A program made the translations under genes and the position numbers. 64,000 bases of DNA from contig NZ_AXUS01000004.1 in assembly GCF_000498755.1 (NCBI RefSeq), forward strand, positions 101,711 through 165,710. The letters are read 5' to 3'. How positions within the stretch are numbered: position 1 is the stretch's first letter; each line of letters starts with the position of its first letter. This document shows positions 38,318 through 48,627 of this stretch, one piece after another. The notes beneath the pieces were generated by a model. The model was not told the origin of the DNA. It was given only the letters and a program-made list of their open reading frames with translations, and searched no databases. This DNA is from Clostridioides mangenotii TR. Its GTDB lineage: Bacteria > Bacillota > Clostridia > Peptostreptococcales > Peptostreptococcaceae.

Positions 38318-38779
38318 TTAAAACTTAATCGCTAATCTTATTATAGCGACATCTTTTTTATCAAATTCAACTGTACTTCCATCTATCTCTAATTTTATTA
38401 TATTCTCTGGTGTCAATTCTAAAAGTGTCCCTTCGAATTGCTTACTGCCATTTAAAGGTTTATAAAGTTTAAGTTCAACCTCTCTACCTTTATATCTAAT
38501 AAAATCTTTTTCTTTTTTAAGAGGTCTGTCTAGACCTGGCGAAGAAACCTCTAAGAAGTAGTTCTCTTGTATTGGGTCTTTTTCATCAAGTATGGGACTA
38601 AGCTCTCTGCTTATTGTTTCACATTCAGCAAGTGATATTCCCTCTGGTTTATCTATATATATTCTCAGGTAGAACTCCCCTGACTCCTTTACGTACTCTA
38701 CGTCTACTAATTCAAATCCATGACTGTCTGTAACTTCCATTACTATGCTTTCTACTATAGCTTCTAAATTCTTTTTCAT
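38318..38779 (-). CDS. rimP: Ribosome maturation factor RimP
   Basis: 153 aa. GFELVDVEYVKESGEFYLRIYIDKPEGI and YFLEVSSPGLDRPLK are family signatures. RimP is needed for 30S maturation. It starts the nusA operon here, 34 bp upstream of the nusA start, with a perfect AAGGAGG. A polC terminator precedes it, so the operon has its own promoter in the gap. Confidence 0.95.
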   Translation of the reverse strand: MKKNLEAIVESIVMEVTDSHGFELVDVEYVKESGEFYLRIYIDKPEGISLAECETISRELSPILDEKDPIQENYFLEVSSPGLDRPLKKEKDFIRYKGREVELKLYKPLNGSKQFEGTLLELTPENIIKLEIDGSTVEFDKKDVAIIRLAIKF

Positions 38780-38821
38780 TTTAAACCTCCTTATTCAATT
38801 GTAATAAATCCATCATATCAT

Positions 38822-38860
38822 AAAACAAAAGAGTGAGAACCGACGCCCCACTCTTATTTT
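38822..38860 (-). terminator. polC terminator
   Basis: AAGAGTG/CACTCTT stem (38829-38855) with a 13-nt loop followed by TTGTTTT on the minus strand. Confidence 0.75.
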
Positions 38861-38918
38861 TGACCAAGTATGATATTTTAATTACATAATATCACACATT
38901 TACTGGATTTGCAAATTT

Positions 38919-41900
38919 TTAAAATAAAGAAAGCTGATTTCTATCGCTCATTCGCTCTAGCGATCCGTGGTTTGTAAGAACTTCTATAACTGGTTTTGAA
39001 ACTTTGGCTCTCTTTCTAAGGTCTTCTTTCGAAATGAATTCTCCTTTTTCGCGTTCATTTTGTATATTTATAGCAGCATTTTCACCAAGCCCCTGTAGAG
39101 AAGTCATTGGAGGAAGTAAGTTTTTTCTCCCAGTACTTTGAATTCTTTAGCGTCAGAATTATATATATCTACTGGTAAAATATTTATACCTCTTGCATAC
39201 ATCTCTAGTGCAACCTCTAAAACCGTGTACATTCCTTTTTCTTTAGTTGTCGCATCATTACCTAAAGCTTCTATTTCATGCATCTTTCCTTTAATTGCGT
39301 CCATTCCTTTCACAACCAAATCGGCGTCAAAGTCCTCTACTTTGGTTGTAAAGTATGTAGCATAAAAAGCTTCAGGATAATTTACCTTGCAATATGCAAG
39401 TCTAAATGATGTCATAACATAAGCAACCGCATGTGCTTTTGGGAACATGTACTTAATCTTTTTACACGACTGAATATACCAATCTGGTACATTATTTTTA
39501 ATCATTTCTTCAACATGCTCTGGTTTTAGACCTTTACCCTTTCTAACATTCTCCATTATAGTAAAACTCATCTTTGGTGGAAGCCCTTGGAATATAAGGT
39601 AGTTCATTATATCATCACGTGTTGATATAACGTCTTTAAGCCCTACTATATCATCTCTAACCAAATCTTGAGCGTTATTTACCCAAACATCGGTACCATG
39701 TGAAAGCCCAGAAATCCTAGCCAGCTCAGCAAATGTTGTCGGTTTGGTATCTAATAGCATCTGTCTAACGAACTTAGTCCCAAACTCTGGTATAGCTAAA
39801 CAACCAATAGGGCAACCTATCTCTTCTGGAGTTATCCCTAAAGCTTCTGTCGACGTAAACAAAGACATTGTCCTTTGATCGTCCAGTGGTATATCTAATA
39901 TATTTATTCCAGTAATATCTTCTATCATTTTTATAAGTGTCGGACCGTCGTGTCCAAGTATATCTAGTTTAAGAATTCTACCACTTATAGAATGATAATC
40001 AAAGTGGGTAGTTATAACTCCTGATTCCCTATCGTTAGCTGGATACTGAATTGGTGTAAAGTCGTAAACATCCTTATAATCCGGTATGACCATAACGCCA
40101 CCAGGATGCTGTCCAGATGTACGTTTAACTCCTGTACATCCACTTGAAAGTCTTAATACTTCTGCATTTGGTACAGTAATATTGTTTTCTTCTATATACT
40201 TTCTTGCGTATCCAAAGGCAGTTTTATCTGCAACTGTACCTATAGTCCCCGCTCTATATACATACCCTTCACCGAAAAGCTCCTCAGTGTATTTATGTAT
40301 AGTAGGTTGATAGTTTCCTGAAAAGTTAAGATCTATATCTGGCTCCTTATCTCCCTCAAATCCCAAGAAAACTTCAAACGGTATATCCTGACCATTCTTA
40401 GCAAGAGGTCTTCCGCATTTAGGACAGTCTTTAGCAGGCAAATCTATACCAGATCCCCACTCACCGACATCGTAAAAATACGAATACTTACAGTTCTCAT
40501 TTTCACAAATATAATGTGCGGGAAGTGGATTAACCTCTGTTATGTCACTCATTGTCGCCGCAAAAGAAGACCCAACAGATCCCCTAGATCCAACTAGATA
40601 ACCGTCCTCCATAGATTTTGCAACTAGTTTTTGGGCAATTATATACATAACTGCATAACCGTTGCTTATTATAGAGTTCAACTCTCTATCCAATCTCTTT
40701 TTAACAATATCAGGAAGAGGATTACCATAAATCCTAATCGCATTTTTATAACAGATCTCCCTAAGTTCAATATCTGATCCCTCAATAATTGGAGGATATG
40801 TAGAATCAGGTATAGGTTTTACATCTTCGACCATATCTGCAATTTTATTGGTATTTTCAACCACTACTTCATATGCCAACTCTTCTCCCAAATAGCTGAA
40901 CTCCTCAAGCATCTCATCAGTGGTTCTAAAATGAAGGTAAGTTTCCTCTTCATCATTTTTAAATCCTTGTGAATACTTCAATACTGTTCTAAGAATTGCT
41001 TCATGTTTATCTAAAAAGTGGACATCTCCAGTTGCAACTGGTATTTTGCCAAATTTTTTTGCTACTTCTACAAGTTTTCTGTTGATATCCCTTAACTCTT
41101 CTTTGCATCTTACTTCACCTTTATCTATCATAAATTGATTGTTATCAGTTGGCATAACCTCAATGTAATCGTAGAGTTCAAGTATTTTTTCTAACTCTTC
41201 ATCAGGTGTATTTTTCTTTACTGCTTGATACACTACACCAGCCTCACAAGCTGACCCGATAATTAATCCTTCTCTATATTCATTTAAAACGCTTCTTAAT
41301 ATCCTTGGAGCTCTGTAAAAGTGATTTATATGTGCATCAGAAACTATTTTGTAAAGATTTTTAATCCCTGTTTGATTTTGAGCTATAAGCGTTATGTGAT
41401 TAGTGTTTAACTTAGTGTAGTCTATCTTTCCGAGTACATCATTAACCTCGCTTAAAGTATTTGCTCCCATCTCTTTTAACATTTCTAAAAACTTAATAAA
41501 AATAAGTGCAGTGGCATCAGCATCATCTACAGCTCTATGGTGATTTAAAAGTTGAATCCCCAAAGCTTTTGCTACAACATTTAGTCTATGCCTTTTTAAT
41601 TCAGGAAGAAGTACTCTTGCAAGCATCAATGTATCTACGCTTTTGCTCTTGTAATCTAAGCCCATCTGTCTGCACTTTTCTGATATAAATCCAGTATCAA
41701 ATTCTGCATTATGTGCAACTAATACGCTATCCCCTATAAACTCCATAAACCTAGGAAGTACTTCATCAATAGTCGGTTTGTCCTTTACTAGATCATTGGT
41801 TATCCCAGTAAGTTCTTGTATTTTATAGGATATATCTTTTTCTGGATTTACTAGTTGACTAAATCTATCTACAACTTTAAAGTCCTGTATTTTAACTGCA

Positions 41901-43215
41901 CCTATCTCAGTTATTTTATCATTTGTATTAGAAAAACCTGTTGTCTCAATATCAAATACTACAAATGACTGGGAAAGTTCTTTGTCATTTGCACCTTCTA
42001 TTATCTTAAAATCATCTTCTACTAAATATCCCTCAACTCCATAAAGAACTTTTATATCATTTGCCTTAGCAGCAGACATCGCATCAGGAAAACCTTGAAC
42101 TACACCATGATCGGTTATTGCAATAGCTTTATGACCCCAGGATGCGGCTCTATTAACAAGCTCTTTAACTGAACATATAGCATCCATAGAAGACATCTGA
42201 GTATGTGCATGTAATTCAACTCTTTTTTCCTCTGATTTATCAAATCTCTGAGGTCTCTCTTCTAATCTAATACCACTTATAGTCATACTTATCTCTCTTT
42301 GGTAAGTATCGAAAATTACATCCCCTTTAATTTTTAGATAAGTTCCCTTTTTAACACGATCAAGTACACCATCTTTATTAGTATCAGTTAAAAACAACTT
42401 ACACGCTATAGAACTCGTATAGTCTGTTATAAGCGCTATCATTAATATCTTCCCGTTTCTAAGTTCTTTTATCTCAACATCGAAAATATCGCCCATTATA
42501 CCGACTGTACCTGAAGACTCCTTTAAACTATCGATAGAATCCACCGGTGCATTTACATTGTCGCCAAAAATCATATTTTCATCGACTTCATCGTTTAAAA
42601 CTGCACAACCTTGTTCAGTTTCTTGATCTATTTCAGACTCCTTAAGCTCGAGTGCCTTTATTCTTTCCTCAAGCTCACTGTCGCTGTTTTTAATAATGCT
42701 ATCTATATCAATCTCTGAATCAACCGCTTTTTCAAGTGTTATATTTAAATCCATACCTAATTCTTCTATAAAAACATTGTTTAATACATGAATAGCATTT
42801 TTACTCATAAGTCTATCGTAAAAAATATTCTTTGGAAGTTTTATTTTTAAGTTATTGCCTAGACACATGTACTCAACCTGTTTTTGCAACCTGCAATGGC
42901 TGGACACATGCTCTTTAGTATATAGAGAATATTGCTCCAATATTTCTTCACTATATCTTTATTCTTCGCTCTGTCTAAACCTGTAAATTTAATTTTTATC
43001 TTAATCTTTCGAAAATAGCCAAGCTTGTTAGATAGCTCTTTACTAAGCATGTCTAAAAAGTCGTGAAGGACTATATCCTTAGATGTAAGGTGAAAGTATA
43101 CAATTTTATCTTCCTTAAAGTAGACTACACGCTGAATATACACTTCTTTCAACTGCCTATCGAGAATACTGTTGTTTATTTCAAGTTTGTCCAAATATTC
43201 TTTAACACTATCCAT
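38919..43215 (-). CDS. polC: DNA polymerase III PolC, interrupted by two one-base frameshifts
   Basis: Three frames together give one PolC. They are an N-terminal piece (43215 to about 42885), a central piece (to 39104) and a C-terminal piece (about 39126 to 38919). The centre carries a PHP domain ([14 protein letters not shown]), a DEDD exonuclease ([20 protein letters not shown]) and the polymerase core with zinc ligands and GSRGSVGSS. The tail reads [11 protein letters not shown] ... NQLSLF. Adding one A at the A5 run (42881-42885) and one at the A6 run (39121-39126) makes an open frame of 1432 aa, the usual PolC length. PolC is the essential leading-strand replicase, so true inactivation is unlikely. 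Confidence 0.92.
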
Positions 43216-43349
43216 TTAATCATTCCTTTCCAAAGAGATATTGCGTCATTTGTTTATGTGATTTATAAATAATATAAACCAATAAATTTAGATTATTATT
43301 TATATATTTAACTTGACTCAACGTAAATTATATCATATAAATTTGATTC

Positions 43350-43394
43350 AAAATAAATAAAGGCTATAGAAATTTATGTAATCTCTATAACCTT
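43350..43394 (-). terminator. Terminator of the glucosaminidase gene
   Basis: 11-bp stem (43360-43370 with 43384-43394, one G-U) followed by TATTTATTTT on the minus strand. Confidence 0.7.
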
Positions 43395-43483
43395 ATACCC
43401 AATTTACATCTCAGTACCTAAATACTAATATCACTATATTAACTTTTATATAATCTATGTAAAATTATCTATATTAATTAATT

Positions 43484-44539
43484 TTATTTACAATACTGTG
43501 GTATTTCAAATTCTAAAACAGCGTTAGGGTCGTAAATATTTATTAATCCGTACATAACACCTGAAATTCCGTTAGCCCAGTTTACATCTGTAGCATATTG
43601 ATGCCAAGTTATATCGTAATTCCATCTCATCTTATAAACACTATTTTGATTGAATTTAGTGCTATTTGAGTAACTATCAGATATCCACTTAGCTGATCCA
43701 TCTATAGTTGCATCTATAGTAGTCCATCCATTTGCATATGCAGCTTCTGCTCCAGATAGATTGGCTGTACCATCTACTGCTCCTATACCAAAGAAATTGT
43801 AAACCATCACTGGTTTTTCTAATTTTTCTCCTTTGAACGTTGTTAAAAGCTGACCTTGTGCTAATGTAGATTTTCCGTATCCAGTCTCCCACATTGAGTG
43901 AGCCACAAAATAAACTGGATCTATATTGTACTTCTTAGCTGCATCTTTAAAGGCTTGTCCTTTATTGTGAAATATATCTGTTGTCTTTGAATTTAAGTAT
44001 GTATTTAATCTATCAACAGATACTTCTCTGTATGAGTTAGTCTTTAAAAACTGCATCATACCTTTTTCTGTATCTGTAAAGTTATAAGGATTTAGGTAAT
44101 ACTCCAAATCAGTCTTCTCTGCATTTACATAAGATCTAGATAATTGTTTCATCATATAAGTAGTCAACAAATTGCTACTTTTAGAAGCATTTTTATTCAC
44201 TAAATTATTTCCTTGAGATAATTGTCTATCAACATGATTTGATAATGAATAGTTAAGAGGATTGTGGTTTACCACTGCTCCATCCATATCTATTACCTTA
44301 CCGTCATCTTCCCCTGAATTGCCTTCTCCTGTATTGCCGTTGCCAGAATTTAAAATTCTATCCCCTATTTTTCCAGCCTCAACCATATTTGTATAAACAG
44401 AATCCCATTTTGATTTCGATGTGCTTTGAGCTGTCTTATTAGCATTATTATCTAAAGCCGTCTGATTACCTGTTGCATTGACACTAAGAGCTGTCATCTG
44501 TAAAACTATCAGCGTAGTTATAAAAGTCTTTTTATTCAC
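43484..44539 (-). CDS. Secreted endo-beta-N-acetylglucosaminidase
   Basis: 351 aa from the GTG at 44539, which has GGGGGAT 6 nt upstream and opens directly into a signal peptide (NKKTFITTLIVLQMTALSVNA). The longer ATG frame to 44605 would bury the signal. After a low-complexity N/G/E linker (about 60-95) comes a glucosaminidase domain (about 190-345), with AHSMWETGYGKSTLA carrying the catalytic-Glu pattern of the LytG/AcmA family. It should cleave peptidoglycan glycan strands outside the cell. No cell-wall-binding repeats are present. Confidence 0.85.
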   Translation of the reverse strand: MNKKTFITTLIVLQMTALSVNATGNQTALDNNANKTAQSTSKSKWDSVYTNMVEAGKIGDRILNSGNGNTGEGNSGEDDGKVIDMDGAVVNHNPLNYSLSNHVDRQLSQGNNLVNKNASKSSNLLTTYMMKQLSRSYVNAEKTDLEYYLNPYNFTDTEKGMMQFLKTNSYREVSVDRLNTYLNSKTTDIFHNKGQAFKDAAKKYNIDPVYFVAHSMWETGYGKSTLAQGQLLTTFKGEKLEKPVMVYNFFGIGAVDGTANLSGAEAAYANGWTTIDATIDGSAKWISDSYSNSTKFNQNSVYKMRWNYDITWHQYATDVNWANGISGVMYGLINIYDPNAVLEFEIPQYCK

Positions 44540-44764
44540 TCTATCCCCCACCTTTTTCTTGTTTTGTAATAATTTTGTAACTATTTCTTTTATATTATAC
44601 GACAATTATTTTAAAAGGTAAATACAGAACACACGTTGTCCATGTATATTACTTTGAAAAATACAGTGATTTCAATAACTTTACTAGTTTGATATAATGT
44701 AATAATAAGCTAGTTATATGCTAGCTAATAAGAATTAAGTATTTGTTACAGAAGGGAGATCAAT

Positions 44765-45502
44765 ATGTGTATAGATAAATTAAAAGAACTTATAGATATA
44801 TCGAATAATATAGTGTTTTTTGGAGGAGCTGGAGTATCTACAGAATCATATATCCCTGATTTTAGAAGTGCCTCAGGGCTTTTTAATGATAAGCTAAATA
44901 AAAACTTTTCTCCAGAAGAATTGGTATCACACTCTTTCTTTGTTATGTATCCTGATGAGTTCTACAAATTTTATAAAGACAAACTAATATACAAAGATGC
45001 CAAACCAAATAATGCACACAAAGCTCTTGCAAAACTAGAAGAATTAGGAAAATTAAAATCTGTGATCACTCAAAATATAGATGGATTACATCAAATGGCC
45101 GGAAGTAAAACTGTGTACGAATTACACGGTTGTGTCCATAGAAACTACTGTATAAACTGTAATAAATTTTTCGATTTAAACGAGATGTTAAATTTAGAAG
45201 GAAGTGTACCGCACTGTGATGAATGTGGATCTATAGTAAAGCCAGATGTTGTTCTATATGGAGAAGGACTAGACAATACCGTAATAAACAATGCTATAAG
45301 AGATATACAAAAAGCCGATCTTTTGATCATAGGGGGAACCTCTCTTGTTGTATATCCCGCTGCAAGCTTTATATCCTATTATAAGGGAAAAGATATAGTA
45401 CTTATAAACAAAAGTAAAACTGGATACGACGGAAATGCTAGTGTCGTAATCAATGAACCAATTGGAGAGATATTATATAAGGCAGTTCTAGAATCAAACT
45501 AG
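44765..45502 (+). CDS. Sir2-family NAD-dependent protein deacylase
   Basis: 245 aa. GGAGVSTESYIPDFRS (about 20-35), TQNIDGLH with the catalytic-His region ELHG, and two CxxC pairs (CINC, CDEC) for structural zinc are intact. NAD-contact GGTSLVVYPA follows. Sirtuins remove acyl groups from lysines using NAD. A GAAGGGAG site precedes the ATG. A TATAAT-like -10 lies about 70 bp upstream. Confidence 0.92.
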   Translation: MCIDKLKELIDISNNIVFFGGAGVSTESYIPDFRSASGLFNDKLNKNFSPEELVSHSFFVMYPDEFYKFYKDKLIYKDAKPNNAHKALAKLEELGKLKSVITQNIDGLHQMAGSKTVYELHGCVHRNYCINCNKFFDLNEMLNLEGSVPHCDECGSIVKPDVVLYGEGLDNTVINNAIRDIQKADLLIIGGTSLVVYPAASFISYYKGKDIVLINKSKTGYDGNASVVINEPIGEILYKAVLESN

Positions 45503-45510
45503 ATTAATAT

Positions 45511-45539
45511 TTGATATTATTATACATCTTTAGTATAAT
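45511..45539 (+). promoter_or_regulatory. Promoter of the MazG-like gene
   Basis: TTGATA (45511-45516), 17-bp spacer, TATAAT (45534-45539). The spacer and -10 also form a short inverted repeat. Confidence 0.65.
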
Positions 45540-45588
45540 GTCTAAAGGATTTTGATAGTATAAATTAATCCACTGAAAGGAGATAATT

Positions 45589-45906
45589 ATGAAATTAAAG
45601 ACGATTTCCCTGCCAGAGCTAAACAACCTAAGCCCAACTTTAGAATCTACATTTATAAAAATGGGTGAAGAACAAGGTGAATTAGCTGAATGTATAGGTA
45701 AATACAGGAATTTAAGCGGAGAAAATAACTCTCTAGATGAAATAGAAATAATAGAAAAAACAGCAAAAGAATTAATGGATGTAGCTCAAACTTGTATCAC
45801 AATGATGTTTAAACTTGAAGAACAATACGGGATAAATATAGAAGAAATAAGAAAAGAGCATATAGCTAAACTTGAAAAAAGAGGCTACATAAAGAAAAAA
45901 GATTAG
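45589..45906 (+). CDS. MazG-like nucleotide pyrophosphohydrolase domain protein
   Basis: 105 aa, all-helical. EEQGELAECIGKY and EKTAKELMDVAQTCITMM fit the MazG E-x2-E...E-x2-D metal-binding pattern (about 25-70). Relatives hydrolyse non-canonical or excess NTPs, but short MazG-like proteins of this type lack a defined substrate. GAAAGGAG precedes the ATG; own promoter and terminator. Confidence 0.75.
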   Translation: MKLKTISLPELNNLSPTLESTFIKMGEEQGELAECIGKYRNLSGENNSLDEIEIIEKTAKELMDVAQTCITMMFKLEEQYGINIEEIRKEHIAKLEKRGYIKKKD

Positions 45907-45940
45907 GTTTATAAATTTTCTAGGCAACCTAATCCTTTAA
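45901..45940 (+). terminator. Terminator of the MazG-like gene
   Basis: GATTAGGTT/AACCTAATC stem overlapping the stop codon, followed by a weak T-rich tail. Confidence 0.65.
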
Positions 45941-45970
45941 TTAGACTTTAGAATAACAATTTATAGCTTT

Positions 45971-46005
45971 TAATAAGTCATGAAACAGATGTTTCATGAC
46001 TTATT
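45971..46005. terminator. Perfect hairpin after the GNAT remnant
   Basis: AAGTCATGAAAC/GTTTCATGACTT (45975-45986, 45991-46002), 12 bp with a 4-nt loop. Both flanks are A/T-rich, and it ends the minus-strand GNAT remnant. Confidence 0.65.
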
Positions 46006-46242
46006 TGTGTAATGTATTAACATCTATGTACTCTTTAGCCTCAACTTCATTTAAGCAAATTACACCTAACATTTCATCTTCGCCTACACAAATTTTATAT
46101 AGTTCCCCATTTTTTATATCCTCTTCAAAACTCTCCTTCATCGGATATTTATCATCCCACAGCGCATTGTGTTCATTTATCATTAATTTTTTATTTTCCA
46201 TTACCATTCTATATTTTCAGGAACTGCTTTTTTTATTTCCAA
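46001..46242 (-). pseudogene. Decayed GNAT-type acetyltransferase
   Basis: A good ribosome site (GGAGG, 46250-46254) and a TTG start at 46242 open into MEIKKAVPENIEW and then a stop. A second frame from about 46207 resumes a GNAT-like sequence (DDKYPMKESFEEDI, then ICVGEDEMLGVICLNEVEAKEY). Several residues between the pieces are missing and the acetyl-CoA-binding half is absent. I therefore read it as a GNAT gene with an internal deletion and a lost 3' half. Confidence 0.6.
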
Positions 46243-46440
46243 CTAAATTACCTCCTTTATCATATGTTTATACTTATAATATATAATATTTTTTTAAAAT
46301 ATTATATTTAGGGTGAAATATATTATTTAATCAAAGATATATTAATAGTACTAATATAAGAGAATTCTGGAATGAGTTAAAGGTGAATTATGATAATATC
46401 AATGAAAAGCTAGAAGAAATCAATTTGGGAGGAGAGTAAT

Positions 46441-48447
46441 ATGAGAAAATATGTTAAAAATTTAGTAGTTATATTAGTTGGGGTATTAATAGCTACTAAT
46501 TCACAAATTGTGACACCAACACATGCATTAGAAGATAATGCGAATCAAACTAAACTGGATACAAATATTGAAGGAAATGTGCATAAGGTTTCTAATTATG
46601 CAGTAGATGAAATTGCAGAAGTAAAGACAGCGAAGGAACTATCACTAGCAGCAAAAGACATAAATATAAAATTAATAGATATAAAGAGAGATATAGTATT
46701 AACCACTCCAAACGAAAACTATTATGAGATATTCATAAATGGAAACGGAAAAGAAATAAGGGGAAATGGGTATACAATAAGTGGTAAAATGGGGCTTTAT
46801 GGTGGAGCGTTATATATATATACAAATACAAAAATAGATAATTTAAAACTTGATGGAATGCGTATAGATTATAGGAGAACTGATAATGCTGAGTCGATAA
46901 ATGTAGAGTTAATAAATAAAAGCGAATTGAAAGACTCAATAATATATACATATTCTAGGGAATATAACGGGAATGTTTTTTTAGAAAATGCAAATATAAA
47001 TAATTCAGTAATATATGGTAACGGAAATTTGGTTGTGAATTCAAGTAAATTTAACAACAGCACAATTCAAATTGAAAGTTATAATGGTAAAAATGGGACA
47101 GTAAGGATCTCAAATACAGAAATATATAGTAATAAAGGTACAGATATTATAGACAAAAGTCAAAAATATAATTCACCGATAATTTTTTGTTCAGGTAATA
47201 TGGAATTAGAGAATGTAAAAATAGTAAATCCAGGAGAGTATGCAATATATGCAGAAGGAAATAATGAAGAAAGCAGAAATATAATAGTAAAAGGACTATT
47301 AGAAATAGATGCCGCAGAAAAAGAAGCAATTGTTTTGAAAAAAACTGAAAAAAGTAATAAAGAGAATCCATTAGAGCTATATATAGATGGGGATATAAAG
47401 CAAAAAGGTGATACATATACAATAAAAGCAGAAAAAGAAGGTACATATTCCAAGGTATATTATAATGATACTAAATTAGAAAAAATAACTAATAAAAAGT
47501 TAGATGCGTATTATAGTACAAAAAATAGAGAAGGAAATAAACCAACGTTTACTATAAATGAATTAACTGGAAAGGATAGATATCAAACCGCTGTAAATAT
47601 CAGTAATGAAGGCTGGGATAAAGCGGATAATGTTGTAATAGTAAACTCAGATTCAATGGTAGATGCACTTAGTGCAACACCATTTGCTAAGTCTAATGAC
47701 GCACCAATACTTCTAACAGAAAGCAATGGATTAAATAGTGAAACTAGAAAAGAACTATTAAGGCTTAAACCTACACACATTTATGTAATAGGTGGAGAAT
47801 CATCTGTTTCATATTCAGTTATAATAGACTTATTTGATATAACTAGAAATGTAAATAGAATAGGCGGAAATGATAGATACGAAACATCTTTAAAAATAGC
47901 TAAAGTACTAGGAGATGTATCAGAAATAGCAGTTGTAAATGGCATAAAAGGTCTTCCTGATGCAGTAAGTATTGCACCAGTTGCAGCAGATAAAACAATG
48001 CCAATAGTATTAGCATCACCAAACGAAGGAACTAAGGTATTTGACCAATATATAAAAGATAACAATATAACAAAATCTTACGTTATAGGAAGAGAAGGAT
48101 CTATATCAAATGAAATAGCTAATAAGTTACCGAGCTCAGAAAGAGTAGGCGGAATAAATAGAAATGAGACCAATGCAGCTATATTAGACAAGTTCTATAC
48201 AAGCGAAGAATTAGAGAACATATATGTTGCAAAAGATGGAATGAAGAAAACTGATGATTTAATAGACGCATTGGCAGTAGGTGTATTAGCAGCTAAAGAA
48301 AAGTCACCAGTAGTGATAGTTGGAAATGATTTGAATGATAAGCAAGCGAGTTCATTATCTAAAAAGCAGCCTTTAGAGATAACTAAAGTTGGTGGAAACG
48401 GAAATGAAAATGCATTCAATAAATTGGTAAGTATGTTTAAGAAATAA
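46441..48447 (+). CDS. Surface protein: beta-helix-like module plus three cell-wall-binding (CWB2-type) repeats
   Basis: 668 aa. A signal peptide (about 1-30, ending THAL) precedes one Asn/Ile-rich module (about 50-365) with a right-handed beta-helix look: NGNGKEIRGNGYTISG, NTKIDNLKL, LENANINNS. From about 373 to the end are three related repeats starting KDRYQTAVNIS, NDRYETSLKIA and NRNETNAAIL, with 'VIGGESSVS'-type cores. These match the repeats that anchor clostridial surface proteins to wall polymers. The ligand of the N-terminal module is unknown. Upstream DNA (46290-46440) holds only a small gene fragment. Confidence 0.85.
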   Translation: MRKYVKNLVVILVGVLIATNSQIVTPTHALEDNANQTKLDTNIEGNVHKVSNYAVDEIAEVKTAKELSLAAKDINIKLIDIKRDIVLTTPNENYYEIFINGNGKEIRGNGYTISGKMGLYGGALYIYTNTKIDNLKLDGMRIDYRRTDNAESINVELINKSELKDSIIYTYSREYNGNVFLENANINNSVIYGNGNLVVNSSKFNNSTIQIESYNGKNGTVRISNTEIYSNKGTDIIDKSQKYNSPIIFCSGNMELENVKIVNPGEYAIYAEGNNEESRNIIVKGLLEIDAAEKEAIVLKKTEKSNKENPLELYIDGDIKQKGDTYTIKAEKEGTYSKVYYNDTKLEKITNKKLDAYYSTKNREGNKPTFTINELTGKDRYQTAVNISNEGWDKADNVVIVNSDSMVDALSATPFAKSNDAPILLTESNGLNSETRKELLRLKPTHIYVIGGESSVSYSVIIDLFDITRNVNRIGGNDRYETSLKIAKVLGDVSEIAVVNGIKGLPDAVSIAPVAADKTMPIVLASPNEGTKVFDQYIKDNNITKSYVIGREGSISNEIANKLPSSERVGGINRNETNAAILDKFYTSEELENIYVAKDGMKKTDDLIDALAVGVLAAKEKSPVVIVGNDLNDKQASSLSKKQPLEITKVGGNGNENAFNKLVSMFKK

Positions 48448-48450
48448 TTT

Positions 48451-48496
48451 GGGGATTATATTATAATCGTGGGTAATACTTCTACGATTCGTCTCC
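48451..48496 (+). repeat. Hairpin element, copy 1, after the first surface-protein gene
   Basis: GGGGAT (48451-48456) pairs with GTCTCC (48491-48496), and ATCGT (48466-48470) with ACGAT (48484-48488). The same design with compensating base changes recurs at 51511-51556. Confidence 0.65.
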
Positions 48497-48500
48497 ACCA

Positions 48501-48556
48501 TTAAAATCCACGAAAAGACATTGATAACTCTGTTAATGTATTTTCGTGGATTTTAA
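48501..48556 (+). terminator. Terminator-like hairpin after the first surface-protein gene
   Basis: Perfect 16-bp arms (48501-48516 with 48541-48556) around a 24-nt loop. The 3' arm itself carries TTTT but no long T-tail follows. Confidence 0.6.
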
Positions 48557-48627
48557 CATATAAAATTTCTAACAAAAAGGGTATAATTAATCTTAATTGC
48601 ATTTATTACAAATAGGGGGATATTAAT

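Noticed and set aside
39110..39130. Programmed -1 frameshift site in polC
   Set aside because: The A6-C stretch is not a canonical X-XXY-YYZ slippery heptamer in the zero frame and no strong downstream stem is evident. A missing A explains it more simply, though slippage is not excluded.
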